From positions 62,001 to 126,000 of the forward strand of contig CATQHC010000003.1 of the NCBI GenBank assembly GCA_958295775.1: a stretch of 64,000 nucleotides of DNA. The letters are read 5' to 3'. The stretch comes from Chloroflexota bacterium. GTDB taxonomy: Bacteria > Chloroflexota > UBA11872 > VXOZ01. Below are positions 8,167-16,507 of the stretch, one piece after another (within the stretch, counting starts at the first letter, position 1; each line of letters starts with the position of its first letter). The notes below the pieces were generated by a model. That model saw only the letters and a program-made list of their open reading frames with translations, had not been told where the DNA came from and did no database searches. The position numbers were made by a program, and so were the translations under genes.

Positions 8167-9711
8167 CTACCCCTTACCATCAGCCTCCGCCAGCAAGCCG
8201 TCGCGTAGTTCCCTTTTCAGCACCTTGCCCATGGCGTTGCGGGGGAGTTCGTCCACGAAGTGGACCTCGCTTGGCACCTGGTAATCCACGCTGCGTTCGC
8301 GACAGAAGTCGCGGATGTTGCGGGGCGTGGCTGCAGTGTCGGCGTCGGGGTCTTTCACCACCACGGCCACCACCCTTTCGCCGCGCAGGTCGTCGGGCAG
8401 GCCGAACACGGCGGATTCCTTCACGCCGGGGCAATCGTTGAGCACGCGCTCGACCATGGGCGGATAGACGTTGAAGCCCTTGGTGATGATGAGGTCGACC
8501 TTTCTCCCAATGAGAGTCAAGTACCCTTGGTGATTCAAAAAACCTAGGTCGCCGGTGGCAAAGAAGCCCTGGTGGGCAAAGGCCTCGGCGGTGGCTTTCG
8601 GCCGGTTCAGGTAGTGGTCGAAAATGACCGGGCCACGCACGTGCACCTCGCCTACGGCATGACCGTCCTTGGTGGTGGAGCCGTCCTCGACCATCGTCAT
8701 CTCGATGCCGTCCAACGGCAGACCCACCGAGCCCTGCACGCTGGGGCGGTCGATGGGCAGGCTCGCAATCACGTGGCTCTCGGTCATGCCGTACCGGTTA
8801 ATCAGCGGATTCTTTAAAATACCCTCCAACTCCGGCAACACCTCGGGACGAATCGGCGCGGAACCGCACGTGAACAGCCGTACGTGCGACCACTTCTCCG
8901 CATGTGCGCGAAATTCCGGCCGCCCCAGCAACTGATAGTACATGGGTGGAATCGCCATGAAGACCGTGGCGCGGTCGATGAGGTCCAACGTACGAATTGG
9001 GTGAAACTGGTCCCCCATGAGCATATGGGCGCCGGTGAGGAAATTCACGTGGCTGGCGAACGAGAGCCCGTGGATATGAAAGAACGGCAGCACGTTTACG
9101 AGCACGTCGTCCGGCGTGAACGCCCAGCAATCGGCGAGCGAACGCACCGCCGCGCCGAGATTGGCATGGGTATGCACCACGCCCTTGGGCTGGCCGGTGG
9201 TGCCGGAAGAATAGAGCAGCAACGCCCAGTCGTCTGCCGTGGAATCCGGCAGCGGAGTCGTGGGCTGCGGCGCGAGCTCGAGAAACTCGTCGGCGTGCAG
9301 GATACCCCCCAGCGAATTCTCCTGATCCTCTACCAACGCCTGCAACACCGGCAGTTCGGCATCACCGCCGACCGCCAGCGCCGCGCCGCTATCCTGCGCG
9401 TAGTACTGCATTTCGCGCGGCGTGAACTTGAAGTTGAGCGGCAGCGAGACGCCCCCGGCCCGGATCGCGCCCAGATGCGCCAGCAGCAACGCGCGCTTGT
9501 CCGCCGTGTAGAGTATTACGCGCTCGCCGGCGCGCAGTCCTTGCCGCCGCAAATGCGCCGCCGCCGCGCGCGTCCGCGCATCCAACTCCGCATACGTCCA
9601 CGTCTCACCCTGATACGAAAGCGCCGGCCGCTGCGCATATTGCACAAACGCCGTTTCAAGCTGGTCGCGAAACGGTTGAAACGTCGTGGCTGATTTCGAC
9701 TTTATTGCCAA
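8167..9711 (-). CDS. Acyl-CoA synthetase (AMP-forming), class I adenylate-forming family
   Basis: 514 residues from TTG 9711, preceded by GGAAAGAG at good spacing. These cytosolic enzymes activate a carboxylic acid as acyl-AMP and transfer it to CoA. Motifs seen are the P-loop LYSSGTTGQPKGVVHTH (about 170), GSAPI (about 290), YGMTE (about 318), FFATGDLGFL and the C-terminal hinge LIGRKVDLIITKGFNVYP, with the catalytic lysine in LPRNAMGKVLKREL. All core residues are present and length is normal. The short N-terminus and overall style fit MatB-like or medium-chain acyl-CoA ligases; the acid cannot be told from sequence. No fatty-acid operon surrounds it. Confidence 0.92.
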   Translation of the reverse strand: MAIKSKSATTFQPFRDQLETAFVQYAQRPALSYQGETWTYAELDARTRAAAAHLRRQGLRAGERVILYTADKRALLLAHLGAIRAGGVSLPLNFKFTPREMQYYAQDSGAALAVGGDAELPVLQALVEDQENSLGGILHADEFLELAPQPTTPLPDSTADDWALLLYSSGTTGQPKGVVHTHANLGAAVRSLADCWAFTPDDVLVNVLPFFHIHGLSFASHVNFLTGAHMLMGDQFHPIRTLDLIDRATVFMAIPPMYYQLLGRPEFRAHAEKWSHVRLFTCGSAPIRPEVLPELEGILKNPLINRYGMTESHVIASLPIDRPSVQGSVGLPLDGIEMTMVEDGSTTKDGHAVGEVHVRGPVIFDHYLNRPKATAEAFAHQGFFATGDLGFLNHQGYLTLIGRKVDLIITKGFNVYPPMVERVLNDCPGVKESAVFGLPDDLRGERVVAVVVKDPDADTAATPRNIRDFCRERSVDYQVPSEVHFVDELPRNAMGKVLKRELRDGLLAEADGKG

Positions 9712-10043
9712 GAATGAACTCTTTCCGGCAGAACTAGGAAGCCATTCAATTATTCTACAAGGCTCTGCATGAAGGTAAAGCCTAAGCTCTTGGTGAGGCC
9801 TTTTTTCATGCTCTTGATGAGGTCTTTCAGCGTGCTCTTGCTGAAGGCGTTAGCACTGCTCATTATAGGGCGCGGGAATCCGTTGTGCGGGTCCGATATC
9901 TCCCTCTCCCAGCGGGAGAGGGCCGGGGTGAGGGGAAATCTTCGTCTATCTACCCTATCCCACCCACAGGGACAGAATGCCCGTTTGATTCCATCGAAAA
10001 ATCAGCGTTTGCAAGCGCAAGTCCCTCTTCACCAGCCCCAGGA
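9712..10043. other. Spacer with one CCCTCTCCC-type hairpin
   Basis: No gene is supported. It holds direct CTCTTG.TGA.GG copies near 9785-9845 and the CCCTCTCCC-AGC-GGGAGAGGG hairpin at 9902-9935. Confidence 0.5.
9902..9935. repeat. Dispersed hairpin, CCCTCTCCC/GGGAGAGGG family
   Basis: Perfect 9-base stem with 3-base loop, then the typical tail CCGGGGTGAGGGG. Other copies are at 14481-14520, 14614-14653, 27207-27290, 27381-27465, 29848-29886, 29921-29982 and 48112-48145. Confidence 0.75.
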
Positions 10044-10631
10044 CTACGCAACTACCTTATCCGGGTCGGTCGGGGTTTGCTGTTGCGGGGGCGGCGCGTC
10101 GTACCGGATGACTTGGTACCAACCGGAGCCAAAGATCAAGCCGTCGTGCCTGATCACCCACGCGTGCTTGGTCTCCAGGAAATTGCCTCTGGTGGGATTC
10201 TCGTAGACATAGCTGATCCAGCTTCCCGCCTCGGTCACAGCCAGCATGGCAGCGCCAAAATCGTAGCCGTTGGCGTCAATTCCCAACGGCTTCTCGACGA
10301 ATAAGCCGACGTTTTCCGGAATGGCGGAGTGCACCAACACCTCACCGGCCTCACTGATGATGAAGAGGTACCACTCGCCGTCCACGCTGTCCGTCGTGTT
10401 GAAGTGGGCAATAGTGGCGTCACGCCCCTCGGCGTCGTAGCGCCGAATTGCTTCCGCCACGAAGGCCTTGGTGTAGAGTCCCGGTTCCGCCTCCCGCGAG
10501 ATGGCTGCCAAGCTTGGCAGTGACGGTTCCGACGGCTGGGGCGGCTGCGGCTGGGGCGGCACGGTGCTGCACGCGGCCAGCGCGAACATGGCTGCGATTA
10601 AGGCGATTCCTGTAACAATCCTACCGGACAT
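10044..10631 (-). CDS. Cache-domain lipoprotein
   Basis: 195 residues from ATG 10631; AAAGGAG lies 7 bases upstream, better than the start 48 bases further out. A lipoprotein signal peptide ends in the lipobox LAAC, followed by a proline-rich linker (PPQPQPPQPSEPS). The rest is a single Cache-type sensor fold: FVAEAIRRYDAEGRDATI, DGEWYLFIISEAGEVLVHS, YDFG, GSWISYVYENP, KHAWVIRHDGLIFGSGWY. Cache domains bind small ligands outside the cell. Here there is no attached kinase, chemotaxis or cyclase module, so it would act as a lipid-anchored binding protein. Its ligand and partner are unknown. Confidence 0.85.
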   Translation of the reverse strand: MSGRIVTGIALIAAMFALAACSTVPPQPQPPQPSEPSLPSLAAISREAEPGLYTKAFVAEAIRRYDAEGRDATIAHFNTTDSVDGEWYLFIISEAGEVLVHSAIPENVGLFVEKPLGIDANGYDFGAAMLAVTEAGSWISYVYENPTRGNFLETKHAWVIRHDGLIFGSGWYQVIRYDAPPPQQQTPTDPDKVVA

Positions 10632-11063
10632 CCGGCGACTCCTTTGTCCCGTAGTAGGCTGGATCACTACGTCCTGCACTTACTAATTACAGTATAGCAC
10701 CGCAAACTGCGTGCCTCGCGCGGTTGTGAGAGCCGCGCTCAGGGCGGTCATCGGCTGGCGAACAGGCGCCCACCCTCGCCCCAATAAATGGATAGGGCGC
10801 ACAGACGACTCGCCCGTTAAACCTAAAGCGCCTGCCCGGCACCGTACGCAGATTCCCCTTCACCCTAGATTGGAGTGAATAACGGTCTCACTGCAAGCGA
10901 ACCCTAACCACTTGCACCCCTCTGGATTCCGGCTTTCGCCGGAATTACGAAGTTACACAAGAGTCTCCAGCGGGAGAGGGAGTTGCGTGGCTCCACCCAG
11001 GTTGTGCAGTGGCCTAGTGGCGCTATGGCCTGGTTGTGAAACTGCCGGGAAGCGCGGAGTCCG
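10632..11063. other. Spacer with no supported gene
   Basis: Contains a degenerate TGGATTCCGGCTTTCGCCGGAATTACGA hairpin at about 10918-10946 and a weak GAGAGGG/CTCCAGC remnant. Nothing else is recognisable. Confidence 0.5.
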
Positions 11064-11795
11064 CTACGGCACGTCGAGCACGAAGGTGAACTGGGCCTCT
11101 TTGCCGTTTGCCGCATCGGCGAGCTCTAACAGGAGCACGGGATCGAAGATGCCGTCGCCCTGGTTGCCGGACTCGCCTGGAAAGTAGAGCTGGGTAGTGA
11201 GGATCGGTTGGTTCGGCGCTTGCACGCGCACGTGTATGTGGCGCGTGCGTCCGGGATAGATGCCCGGCACGATGGTTTCCAAAGTGAAGCGGCCCGCAGC
11301 GTCGGCAAACTGGTGGCCGCGAAACGTGTAGCCCTCGTTATCGTAATCGCCCGCGTCGTCTGTGTGCCAAAAGTCGAGCAGCGCGCCCGCAATGGGCGTG
11401 CACTTTGTGGAGAGCACCTGACCTGAGAGCAGCAGCCGCGTCCCGCCAAGGCCCGGTTCCAGCAGCGAGGTCCGCAACGGCGTATTCGGGGTGTAGAACG
11501 GTCCCGCGGTCTGCGGCGGCGTGGGATCGTCGTCATCCTCGCATGCCGGTGTGGCCGGTAGCTCCGTTGTGGCCGCCGAAGCGGTAGTGCCTTGTTTCTG
11601 CTCCCCGGACTGCGCCGCCGGTGCCGGCGCGGCGGTCGGTTGAACCTTTTCGGTTTCCTGCGCAACGGCTGCCTGCTGTTGTTCGGCTCTGCGTCCCAGC
11701 CCGCCGCAGGCCGCGATCACTGCCGTCAGCGGTACAAGGAGCGCTCGCAGCCACAGTGATCTGCGCGAATACCGCAGGACCGTTTGTGTATCCAT
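11064..11795 (-). CDS. Intradiol ring-cleavage dioxygenase-like lipoprotein
   Basis: About 243 residues from ATG 11795 (AGAGGA 9 bases upstream; two other in-frame ATGs lie just outside). A signal peptide ends in VIAAC, a lipobox, so the protein should be membrane-anchored and extracytoplasmic. A low-complexity Ala/Gln/Pro linker follows. The catalytic domain matches the intradiol dioxygenase beta-sandwich: QTAGPFYTPNTPLRTSL, GTRLLLSGQVLSTKC, WHTDDAGDYDNEGY and PGIYPGRTRHIHV. The two tyrosine and two histidine ligands of Fe(III) can be assigned to GDYD, GIYPG and HIH. Cytosolic catechol or protocatechuate dioxygenases lack the lipid anchor; lipid-anchored forms of unknown substrate are common. 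No aromatic-degradation genes are adjacent. Confidence 0.85.
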   Translation of the reverse strand: MDTQTVLRYSRRSLWLRALLVPLTAVIAACGGLGRRAEQQQAAVAQETEKVQPTAAPAPAAQSGEQKQGTTASAATTELPATPACEDDDDPTPPQTAGPFYTPNTPLRTSLLEPGLGGTRLLLSGQVLSTKCTPIAGALLDFWHTDDAGDYDNEGYTFRGHQFADAAGRFTLETIVPGIYPGRTRHIHVRVQAPNQPILTTQLYFPGESGNQGDGIFDPVLLLELADAANGKEAQFTFVLDVP

Positions 11796-11953
11796 CCGCA
11801 TTCGTCCTCTTGTGCGCGGTCGTCTCCAATCCACTATAGAACGGAATTGTGAATATATCTAGAAGATGCCGGGGCGAACATCGCGCGGCTGGCATGGCTT
11901 GGGCGCAACATAACAGGCTAGTGTGCCTCATTGCCAGCAATCTATAGCTAGAT

Positions 11954-13021
11954 CTACTCCTCCCGGTCCCAGTAGTCAACGCGCTGTTCTTTGCGGAAGA
12001 TGTGACGCACGCCGCGCATGTTCACCTTGTTGGAGTCCGGGTATTCGCTGATGTCGCTGGGTGCCACGTTGCTCAGGAGCAACAGCGTGCACGGCTCCGT
12101 GCCTTCATTGAGGTATTGGTGGTCGCCGTTGGGGCCGGGCGGAAAGGCGACAAAGTCCCCCTGGCGCAGGGCCACATTGCCCCGTGACGTCCGCATGGTA
12201 CACGTGCCATCCAGCACCACGCCGAGTTCTTCTTCAAAGTGATGGAAATGGAGCGGAAACGCTTTCCTACCCGGAGCTAGGCGAATCACCTGGTAGCCCA
12301 GGTGCCGCGCGCCGATGAGTGGGTCGATGTTCTTGAACTCATAGCCGAAGTCCCCGGGGGCTTCCCGCGTCTCCCACCACGGTATCTCATCCAGGTTGAT
12401 GCGATTGATGTAGATATCCGTGCGGGCCTCCAACATTGCCAGCAGTGCGTCCCGGGCGCCGTTGAGGATCGAGTGGCCGTCGCCGAGCAGCAGCGCGTCG
12501 AGTTGCGGTATGAATAGCAGTTTGCGCAGTTGCAGCGCCGCCTGCGCCGGGTCCGTCACCGCCGGCTCCGCGCCGAGCACCAGCGAGCCCACGGGATGGC
12601 CCCAGACATAGTCGCCGATGAAGGCCACGCGTCCGCCTTGCCAGAGCAGCGCGATCTCACCCGGGCTTTTGCCGTGCGCCAGGTGCAACACCTGCAGGTC
12701 GGGCACGATCTCCTCGCCGTCGGTTACCGTGCGGTCTACCGCAAGCTCGAAGAGCGGGGCGTCCGCCGCATGCGCCACGATCTGCGCGCCGGTGCGTTCC
12801 TTGAAAGCCACCGCATCCCGCTCGTGGTCGCGGTTGGTCAGGACGATAAGCGCCGCGCCCCCGAGGGCGTCTAGTTGCTGTGCGTCGCCGGCACTCATCG
12901 GTACCGGGTCGATGAGGATATTGCCTGCCGCCCGCACCCAGAGGAACCCGTTGAAATCGAACTGCTTCTCCTCGTTGAAAACCGACCACGTGTAGAGATC
13001 GTCGAACATCACCCGCTTCAC
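11954..13021 (-). CDS. Metallo-beta-lactamase-like / cupin fusion protein
   Basis: 355 residues from GTG 13021, chosen because CAAAGGA sits 8-9 bases upstream; a longer frame to 13195 adds only unlikely sequence. Residues about 1-210 resemble a metallo-beta-lactamase fold (GNILIDPVPM, LIVLTNRDHERD, VLHLAHGKSPGEIAL, VAFIGDYVWG, LLLGDGHSIL). The usual HxHxDH zinc motif is reduced to NRDHERD. Residues about 240-340 are a cupin: FPLHFHHFEEELGVVLDGTC, GDFVAFPPG and HQYLNEGTEPCTLLLLS, with the HxHxxE-type metal motif present. Two binding folds on one chain suggest a small-molecule hydrolase or sensor. No family name can be given. An inverted repeat lies upstream. Confidence 0.75.
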   Translation of the reverse strand: MKRVMFDDLYTWSVFNEEKQFDFNGFLWVRAAGNILIDPVPMSAGDAQQLDALGGAALIVLTNRDHERDAVAFKERTGAQIVAHAADAPLFELAVDRTVTDGEEIVPDLQVLHLAHGKSPGEIALLWQGGRVAFIGDYVWGHPVGSLVLGAEPAVTDPAQAALQLRKLLFIPQLDALLLGDGHSILNGARDALLAMLEARTDIYINRINLDEIPWWETREAPGDFGYEFKNIDPLIGARHLGYQVIRLAPGRKAFPLHFHHFEEELGVVLDGTCTMRTSRGNVALRQGDFVAFPPGPNGDHQYLNEGTEPCTLLLLSNVAPSDISEYPDSNKVNMRGVRHIFRKEQRVDYWDREE

Positions 13022-13061
13022 TGCTACCGCTCCTTTGCCGCGCTGAGACTGCCAGAGTACA

Positions 13062-13081
13062 TGGTATACTGATTTACCATC
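13062..13081 (-). promoter_or_regulatory. Operator-like dyad upstream of the MBL/cupin gene
   Basis: ATGGTA and TACCAT arms separated by 8 bases (ATGGTATACTGATTTACCAT) lie 40 bases before the GTG start. A perfect but short dyad in an AT-rich patch could bind a repressor. No strong -35/-10 pair is visible. Confidence 0.35.
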
Positions 13082-13413
13082 AAAATGAGAGGAACACCGA
13101 ATAGCGGGAGCCAGCAGAAACGACGGCACAGTCCGGCGCGAGAGTTCCTGCCGCGAAGTGCGCAAGCGTCCCGTGCTTTCGTCATTCCCGCGCACGCGGA
13201 AATCCGTCTTCTCCGTGTGACCTGACTCCGGCTTTCGCCGGAGGTGATGGGTAACGGCCAGGCGGTAACTCTTATGTTTGTTTCGTAGGATCCGGCATAA
13301 GAACTATTGGCTGCCTTTGCCAAGTATTGCTGGCTATCGATTTACTCCAACTAAATTCCCTCCGTGTGCCCAATTTCTTGGCAAATCACCCATTGAACGT
13401 AGAACAGACACCT
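13082..13413. other. Divergent spacer with hairpin repeats
   Basis: Lies between the MBL/cupin gene and the next gene on the other strand. It carries a GTCATTCCCGCGCACGCGG element (13180-13206) and a CTCCGGC-TTTC-GCCGGAG hairpin (about 13225-13243). An open frame continues upstream of 13414 to 13327, but its residues do not look like family sequence. Confidence 0.5.
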
Positions 13414-14454
13414 ATGAATTTGCTTACCCGCGCAACCCTCCCCTCGCAGATTGCCGATGAAGCGGCCCTGGAAGAGTTGCTGTCGCGTCCCAGTCAGGCA
13501 TTGATCGACGACCTGCGGCGGCTCGACGGCGACATCCTCATCCTCGGCGTCGGGGGCAAGGTGGGGCCCACGCTGGCGCGACTGGCGAAACGAGCCGCCC
13601 CCACAAAACGCATCGTTGGCGTAGCCCGATTTAGCGATCCCGCCGTGCGCTCGCGCCTCGAGGCTTGGGGCATCGAGACCGTCGCGTGCGATCTCTTGGA
13701 CCGCGCCGCGGTAGCCGCTCTGCCGCAATTGCCCAACGTCATCTTCATGGCGGGCAAGAAGTTTGGCACGCAGGAGGACCCGGCCTTTACGTGGGCCATG
13801 AACACCCACGTGCCGGCCATCGTGGCCGAGGTGTTTTCTCAATCTCGCATCGTGGCGTTCTCCACGCTCTGTGTCTATCCCTACGCGCCGGTCGCTGGGG
13901 AAGGCTGGGATGAGTCAGTTGCCCCGGAACCGGTAGGCGAGTACGCCAATTCTTGCGTCGGCCGCGAGCGCATCTTTCAACACTTCTCACAACAACACGG
14001 GACGGCGGGCCGCTTGCTCCGGCTCAACTACGCCATCGACATGCGCTACGGCGTGCTGCACGACGTTGCCCGCCGGGTGCGCACCGGTTCACCGGTGCCG
14101 CTGACCATGGGACACGTCAACGTCATCTGGCAAGGCGACGCCAGCAGCCAGGCCCTGCGCGCGCTGTTGCATTGCACCATCCCAACCACGCCGTTGAACG
14201 TCGGCGGGCCTGAAGCAACGCACATTCGCGCCCTCGCACACGCGTTCGGTGACCGCTTCAACACGATGCCGCTCTTTGACGGAATAGAATCGGAATCCGC
14301 CTGGATCAACAGCACAGCCCAGGCGCAGCAACTCTTCGGCAGCCCCATTGTGCCCTTGGAGACCATGATCGACTGGACCGCCGCTTGGTTCGAGCGCGGC
14401 CTGCCGGCCTACGCGAAGCCGACCCGCTTCGAGGTCCGCAACGGCAGATTCTAG
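13414..14454 (+). CDS. NAD-dependent epimerase/dehydratase-like protein (extended SDR, atypical)
   Basis: 346 residues from ATG 13414 (an upstream ATG at 13327 is in frame but adds unlike sequence). The Rossmann dinucleotide motif appears as LILGVGGKVGPTLARLA (about 42-58). Other landmarks are VACDLLDRAAVAALP, NVIFMAGKKFG, IVAFSTLCVYPY and LLRLNYAIDMRYGVL. The catalytic YxxxK of classical SDRs is not evident: the aligned place reads YANSCVGRE. GHVNVIWQGDASSQALRALL and LNVGGPE are typical of the sugar-nucleotide epimerase branch. It may reduce or epimerise a sugar-like substrate, or may have lost catalysis. No sugar operon is adjacent. Confidence 0.75.
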   Translation: MNLLTRATLPSQIADEAALEELLSRPSQALIDDLRRLDGDILILGVGGKVGPTLARLAKRAAPTKRIVGVARFSDPAVRSRLEAWGIETVACDLLDRAAVAALPQLPNVIFMAGKKFGTQEDPAFTWAMNTHVPAIVAEVFSQSRIVAFSTLCVYPYAPVAGEGWDESVAPEPVGEYANSCVGRERIFQHFSQQHGTAGRLLRLNYAIDMRYGVLHDVARRVRTGSPVPLTMGHVNVIWQGDASSQALRALLHCTIPTTPLNVGGPEATHIRALAHAFGDRFNTMPLFDGIESESAWINSTAQAQQLFGSPIVPLETMIDWTAAWFERGLPAYAKPTRFEVRNGRF

Positions 14455-14480
14455 CCGGCTCCGCCTAGTCTCCCAATTCC

Positions 14481-14520
14481 CCCTCTCCCAAGACTGGAAG
14501 AGGGTCGGGGTCAGGGTTGA
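14481..14520. repeat. CCCTCTCCC-type element, copy
   Basis: CCCTCTCCCAAGACTGGAAGAGGG with tail TCGGGGTCAGGGTTGA. Nearly identical to the next copy at 14614-14653. Confidence 0.75.
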
Positions 14521-14613
14521 TCCCTCAATGCCGGTTCCAATTCGCCTCAGCGCCGTCAGTGTGACGAATGGCAAGAGCTGTACCATCCACTTCCTCTTTC
14601 CGCCCCGCATCCT

Positions 14614-14653
14614 CCCTCTCCCAAGACTGGGAGAGGGTCGGGGTGAGGGTTGA
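14614..14653. repeat. CCCTCTCCC-type element, copy
   Basis: Same as 14481-14520 with two base changes; the pair are direct repeats 133 bases apart. Confidence 0.75.
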
Positions 14654-14677
14654 TTACGCCTCCGTCACCCGCGAGGT

Positions 14678-14705
14678 GTAGGGGCACGACATGTCGTGCC
14701 CCTAC
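14678..14705. repeat. 28-base perfect palindrome, copy 1
   Basis: Two complementary halves, GTAGGGGCACGACA and its reverse complement, with no spacer. Six copies occur in this window: 14678, 15471, 16348, 27583, 49051 and 50657. All are intergenic. Confidence 0.85.
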
Positions 14706-14904
14706 TGGTCCGAAGCTGCGCGGGGAGAGCATTCCCAGTAAAAACGAGCGAAGGAGCAAATGCAGATACTTTGGCGTAAGATATTTCGTAGTAAACATTG
14801 CGCAGCCGGTTGCATGCTCCGCTATGGACTGCGGAGAGCGATTGCGCGCCAGATCAAGCCCTAGCGCTAACTTACAGCTTGCACACTTAGATCGGAGTAC
14901 ACCA

Positions 14905-15375
14905 ATGGCAGATACCACCCCACCTAAACGCATCCTGGTGGTTGGCGGCCCCAACCTCAACCTCTTCGGTCGCCGCCAGCCGGAGATCTACGGCACGGTG
15001 ACGCTGAACCAAATTCACGAACAGGTGACCAAGGAGGCTGAGAAACTCGGCTTCGAGGTGGTCTGCTTTCAGTCCAACCACGAAGGCGCGGTGCTCGATT
15101 TCCTGCACGAGAACATCGACAACGCCCAGGGCGCATTGCTGAACCCGGCCGGGCTGACGCAGTACAGCCCCTCGCTCTTCGATGCGTTGAAAGCCATGCC
15201 GTTTCCGGTGATCGAGGTGCACCTTTCCAACCTGTACGCGCGGGAAGCCTGGCGCGGCCATTCCATCATCTCCGCGGCGGCCCGCGGCGTGGTGCAAGGC
15301 TTCGGCTGGTACGGTTACATTGTGGCGCTGTACGGCCTGGTAGGGTTGATCAATGAGGTCCAGCCGGACGCGTAG
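14905..15375 (+). CDS. aroQ: Type II 3-dehydroquinate dehydratase
   Basis: 156 residues from ATG 14905, the normal family start (ILVVGGPNLNLFGRRQPEIYG). AroQ dehydrates 3-dehydroquinate to 3-dehydroshikimate in the cytosolic shikimate pathway. Conserved blocks are GPNLNLFG with Arg and Tyr of the lid (GRRQPEIYG), QSNHEGAVLDFL, NPAGLTQYS, EVHLSNLYAREAWRGHSIISAAARG and GFGWYGY. The general-acid region EVHLSN is intact. At the position that is usually His in the N-A/P-G-x-x-T-H-x-S block, this protein has Gln (LTQYS). Other shikimate genes are not nearby. Confidence 0.9.
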   Translation: MADTTPPKRILVVGGPNLNLFGRRQPEIYGTVTLNQIHEQVTKEAEKLGFEVVCFQSNHEGAVLDFLHENIDNAQGALLNPAGLTQYSPSLFDALKAMPFPVIEVHLSNLYAREAWRGHSIISAAARGVVQGFGWYGYIVALYGLVGLINEVQPDA

Positions 15376-15413
15376 GCGTCGGCCAGTTTTTTGCTATCGT
15401 CGTTCCTCTGGTA

Positions 15414-15434
15414 GCGCAGGTTTGCAACCTGCGC
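15414..15434. repeat. GCGCAGGTT-TGC-AACCTGCGC hairpin, copy 1
   Basis: Perfect 9-base arms and 3-base loop after aroQ. Further copies at 44981-45000 (inside a gene) and 52366-52386. Confidence 0.75.
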
Positions 15435-15470
15435 CCACGGGACGGTGTGAGGCGGATCAGGCTAGCGGTT

Positions 15471-15496
15471 GTAGGGGCACGACATGTCGTGCCCCT
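15471..15496. repeat. 28-base palindrome family, copy 2 (one end changed)
   Basis: Identical to copy 1 except that the last bases read CCCCTTC rather than CCCCTAC. It lies just before the 3' end of the following SDR gene. Confidence 0.8.
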
Positions 15497-15515
15497 TCGT
15501 TACGTCGCAAGAGAC

Positions 15516-16310
15516 CTACTGCCACACGGGGCCTTTTTCGAACATGCCGGGTTGTTGCTGGGCGCCGTCCACCGAGACGTTCGTGCCGTTTATCCAACTC
15601 CCCGCGGGTGACGCCACAAAGACGACTGCCCGCGCCACTTCCTCGGGCTGCCCCAGGCGTCCGAGCGGATACTCCTCCACCTCAAACTTGCCGAATCCCT
15701 CCGGGTCTTCCTGCTGACGCTTTCCCCAACCGCCGCCGGGGAAAAGTATCGAGCCGGGGCTGACGGTATTCACGCGGATATTGTCCGGTCCCAATTCCAT
15801 GGCCAGCGCGCCGCTCACGAAGACTTCGGCCGCCTTGGCAGCGCCGTACTGGCTGCCGGGGGCCGGTTTCAGGCCCGAAATGGACGAGATGACCACGATA
15901 GCGCCGCCGCCGCGCTGCCGCATGTGGGGCACCGCCGCGCGGGAGGTGCGCACGGCGTGAAAGAGGTTCAGGTCGAATGTGGCGACCCACTCTTCGTCGG
16001 TGGAGCCCATCAGGCCCTTGCCCACGGAGCCGCCGACGTTGTTGATGAGCATGTCAATGCCGCCGAGCGCCTCGGCGCTCGCCTCGATAAACGTCTCCAC
16101 CTCCGCGCGTTGGGTCACGTCCACGGCCATGCCAAAGGCGTTGACACCGTGGGCGCGAATTTCCGCCAATGTCTTTTCCAGGGTCTCGCTGCCGCGCGCG
16201 CAGATGGCGACGTCCGCCCCCTCCTCCGCAAACGTGAGCGCCGTCGCACGCCCGATACCGCGACTCCCGCCGGTGACTACGGCTACCTTTCCGGCCAAAC
16301 CGAGGTTCAT
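15516..16310 (-). CDS. Short-chain dehydrogenase/reductase
   Basis: 264 residues from ATG 16310 (AAAGGA 10 bases upstream). Classical SDR motifs are all present: VTGGSRGIGRATAL (NAD(P)-binding), NNVGGS, the catalytic Ser in VISSISG, YGAAK for Tyr/Lys, and NTVSPGSI. The protein most resembles FabG-like oxidoreductases that reduce 3-oxo groups or oxidise sugars and alcohols. An Arg in SRGIG plus ARG at the end of beta 2 favours NADP over NAD. Substrate unknown. It runs toward aroQ, with convergent 3' ends separated by repeats. Confidence 0.9.
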   Translation of the reverse strand: MNLGLAGKVAVVTGGSRGIGRATALTFAEEGADVAICARGSETLEKTLAEIRAHGVNAFGMAVDVTQRAEVETFIEASAEALGGIDMLINNVGGSVGKGLMGSTDEEWVATFDLNLFHAVRTSRAAVPHMRQRGGGAIVVISSISGLKPAPGSQYGAAKAAEVFVSGALAMELGPDNIRVNTVSPGSILFPGGGWGKRQQEDPEGFGKFEVEEYPLGRLGQPEEVARAVVFVASPAGSWINGTNVSVDGAQQQPGMFEKGPVWQ

Positions 16311-16347
16311 AGAATTCAAGTCCTTTCCGCGATCACAAGAGGTCTCC

Positions 16348-16375
16348 GTAGGGGCACGACATGTCGTGCCCCTAC
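16348..16375. repeat. 28-base perfect palindrome, copy 3
   Basis: Identical to copy 1 over all 28 bases. Confidence 0.85.
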
Positions 16376-16481
16376 AGCCCCAAACGAGTGCCGCCTTGGG
16401 TCGTCATTCCCGCGAAAGCTCGCCCCCGCAGGGGGCGCGGAATCCATCTTCTCCTTACACATTCGTCCCGATTAGTCCAAG

Positions 16482-16507
16482 GAGGCGGGGGGCAAGCCCC
16501 CGCGCTA
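16482..16507. repeat. GGCGGGGGGCAAGCCCCCGC hairpin, copy
   Basis: Second copy of the family at 7899-7924, one base different (GGC for GAC). Confidence 0.7.

Larger units (their letters stand above)
14455..14904. other. Repeat-rich spacer upstream of aroQ
   Basis: Holds two CCCTCTCCCAAGACTGG-GAGAGGGTCGGGGT elements and one full 28-base palindrome (14678-14705). An open frame runs in from 14650 to aroQ but its upstream part is repeat-derived and not family sequence. Confidence 0.6.

Noticed and set aside
14481..14653. Two near-identical repeats with 90-base interval as a small CRISPR array
   Set aside because: Only two units, internal hairpin, no cas genes, same element dispersed in other spacers.
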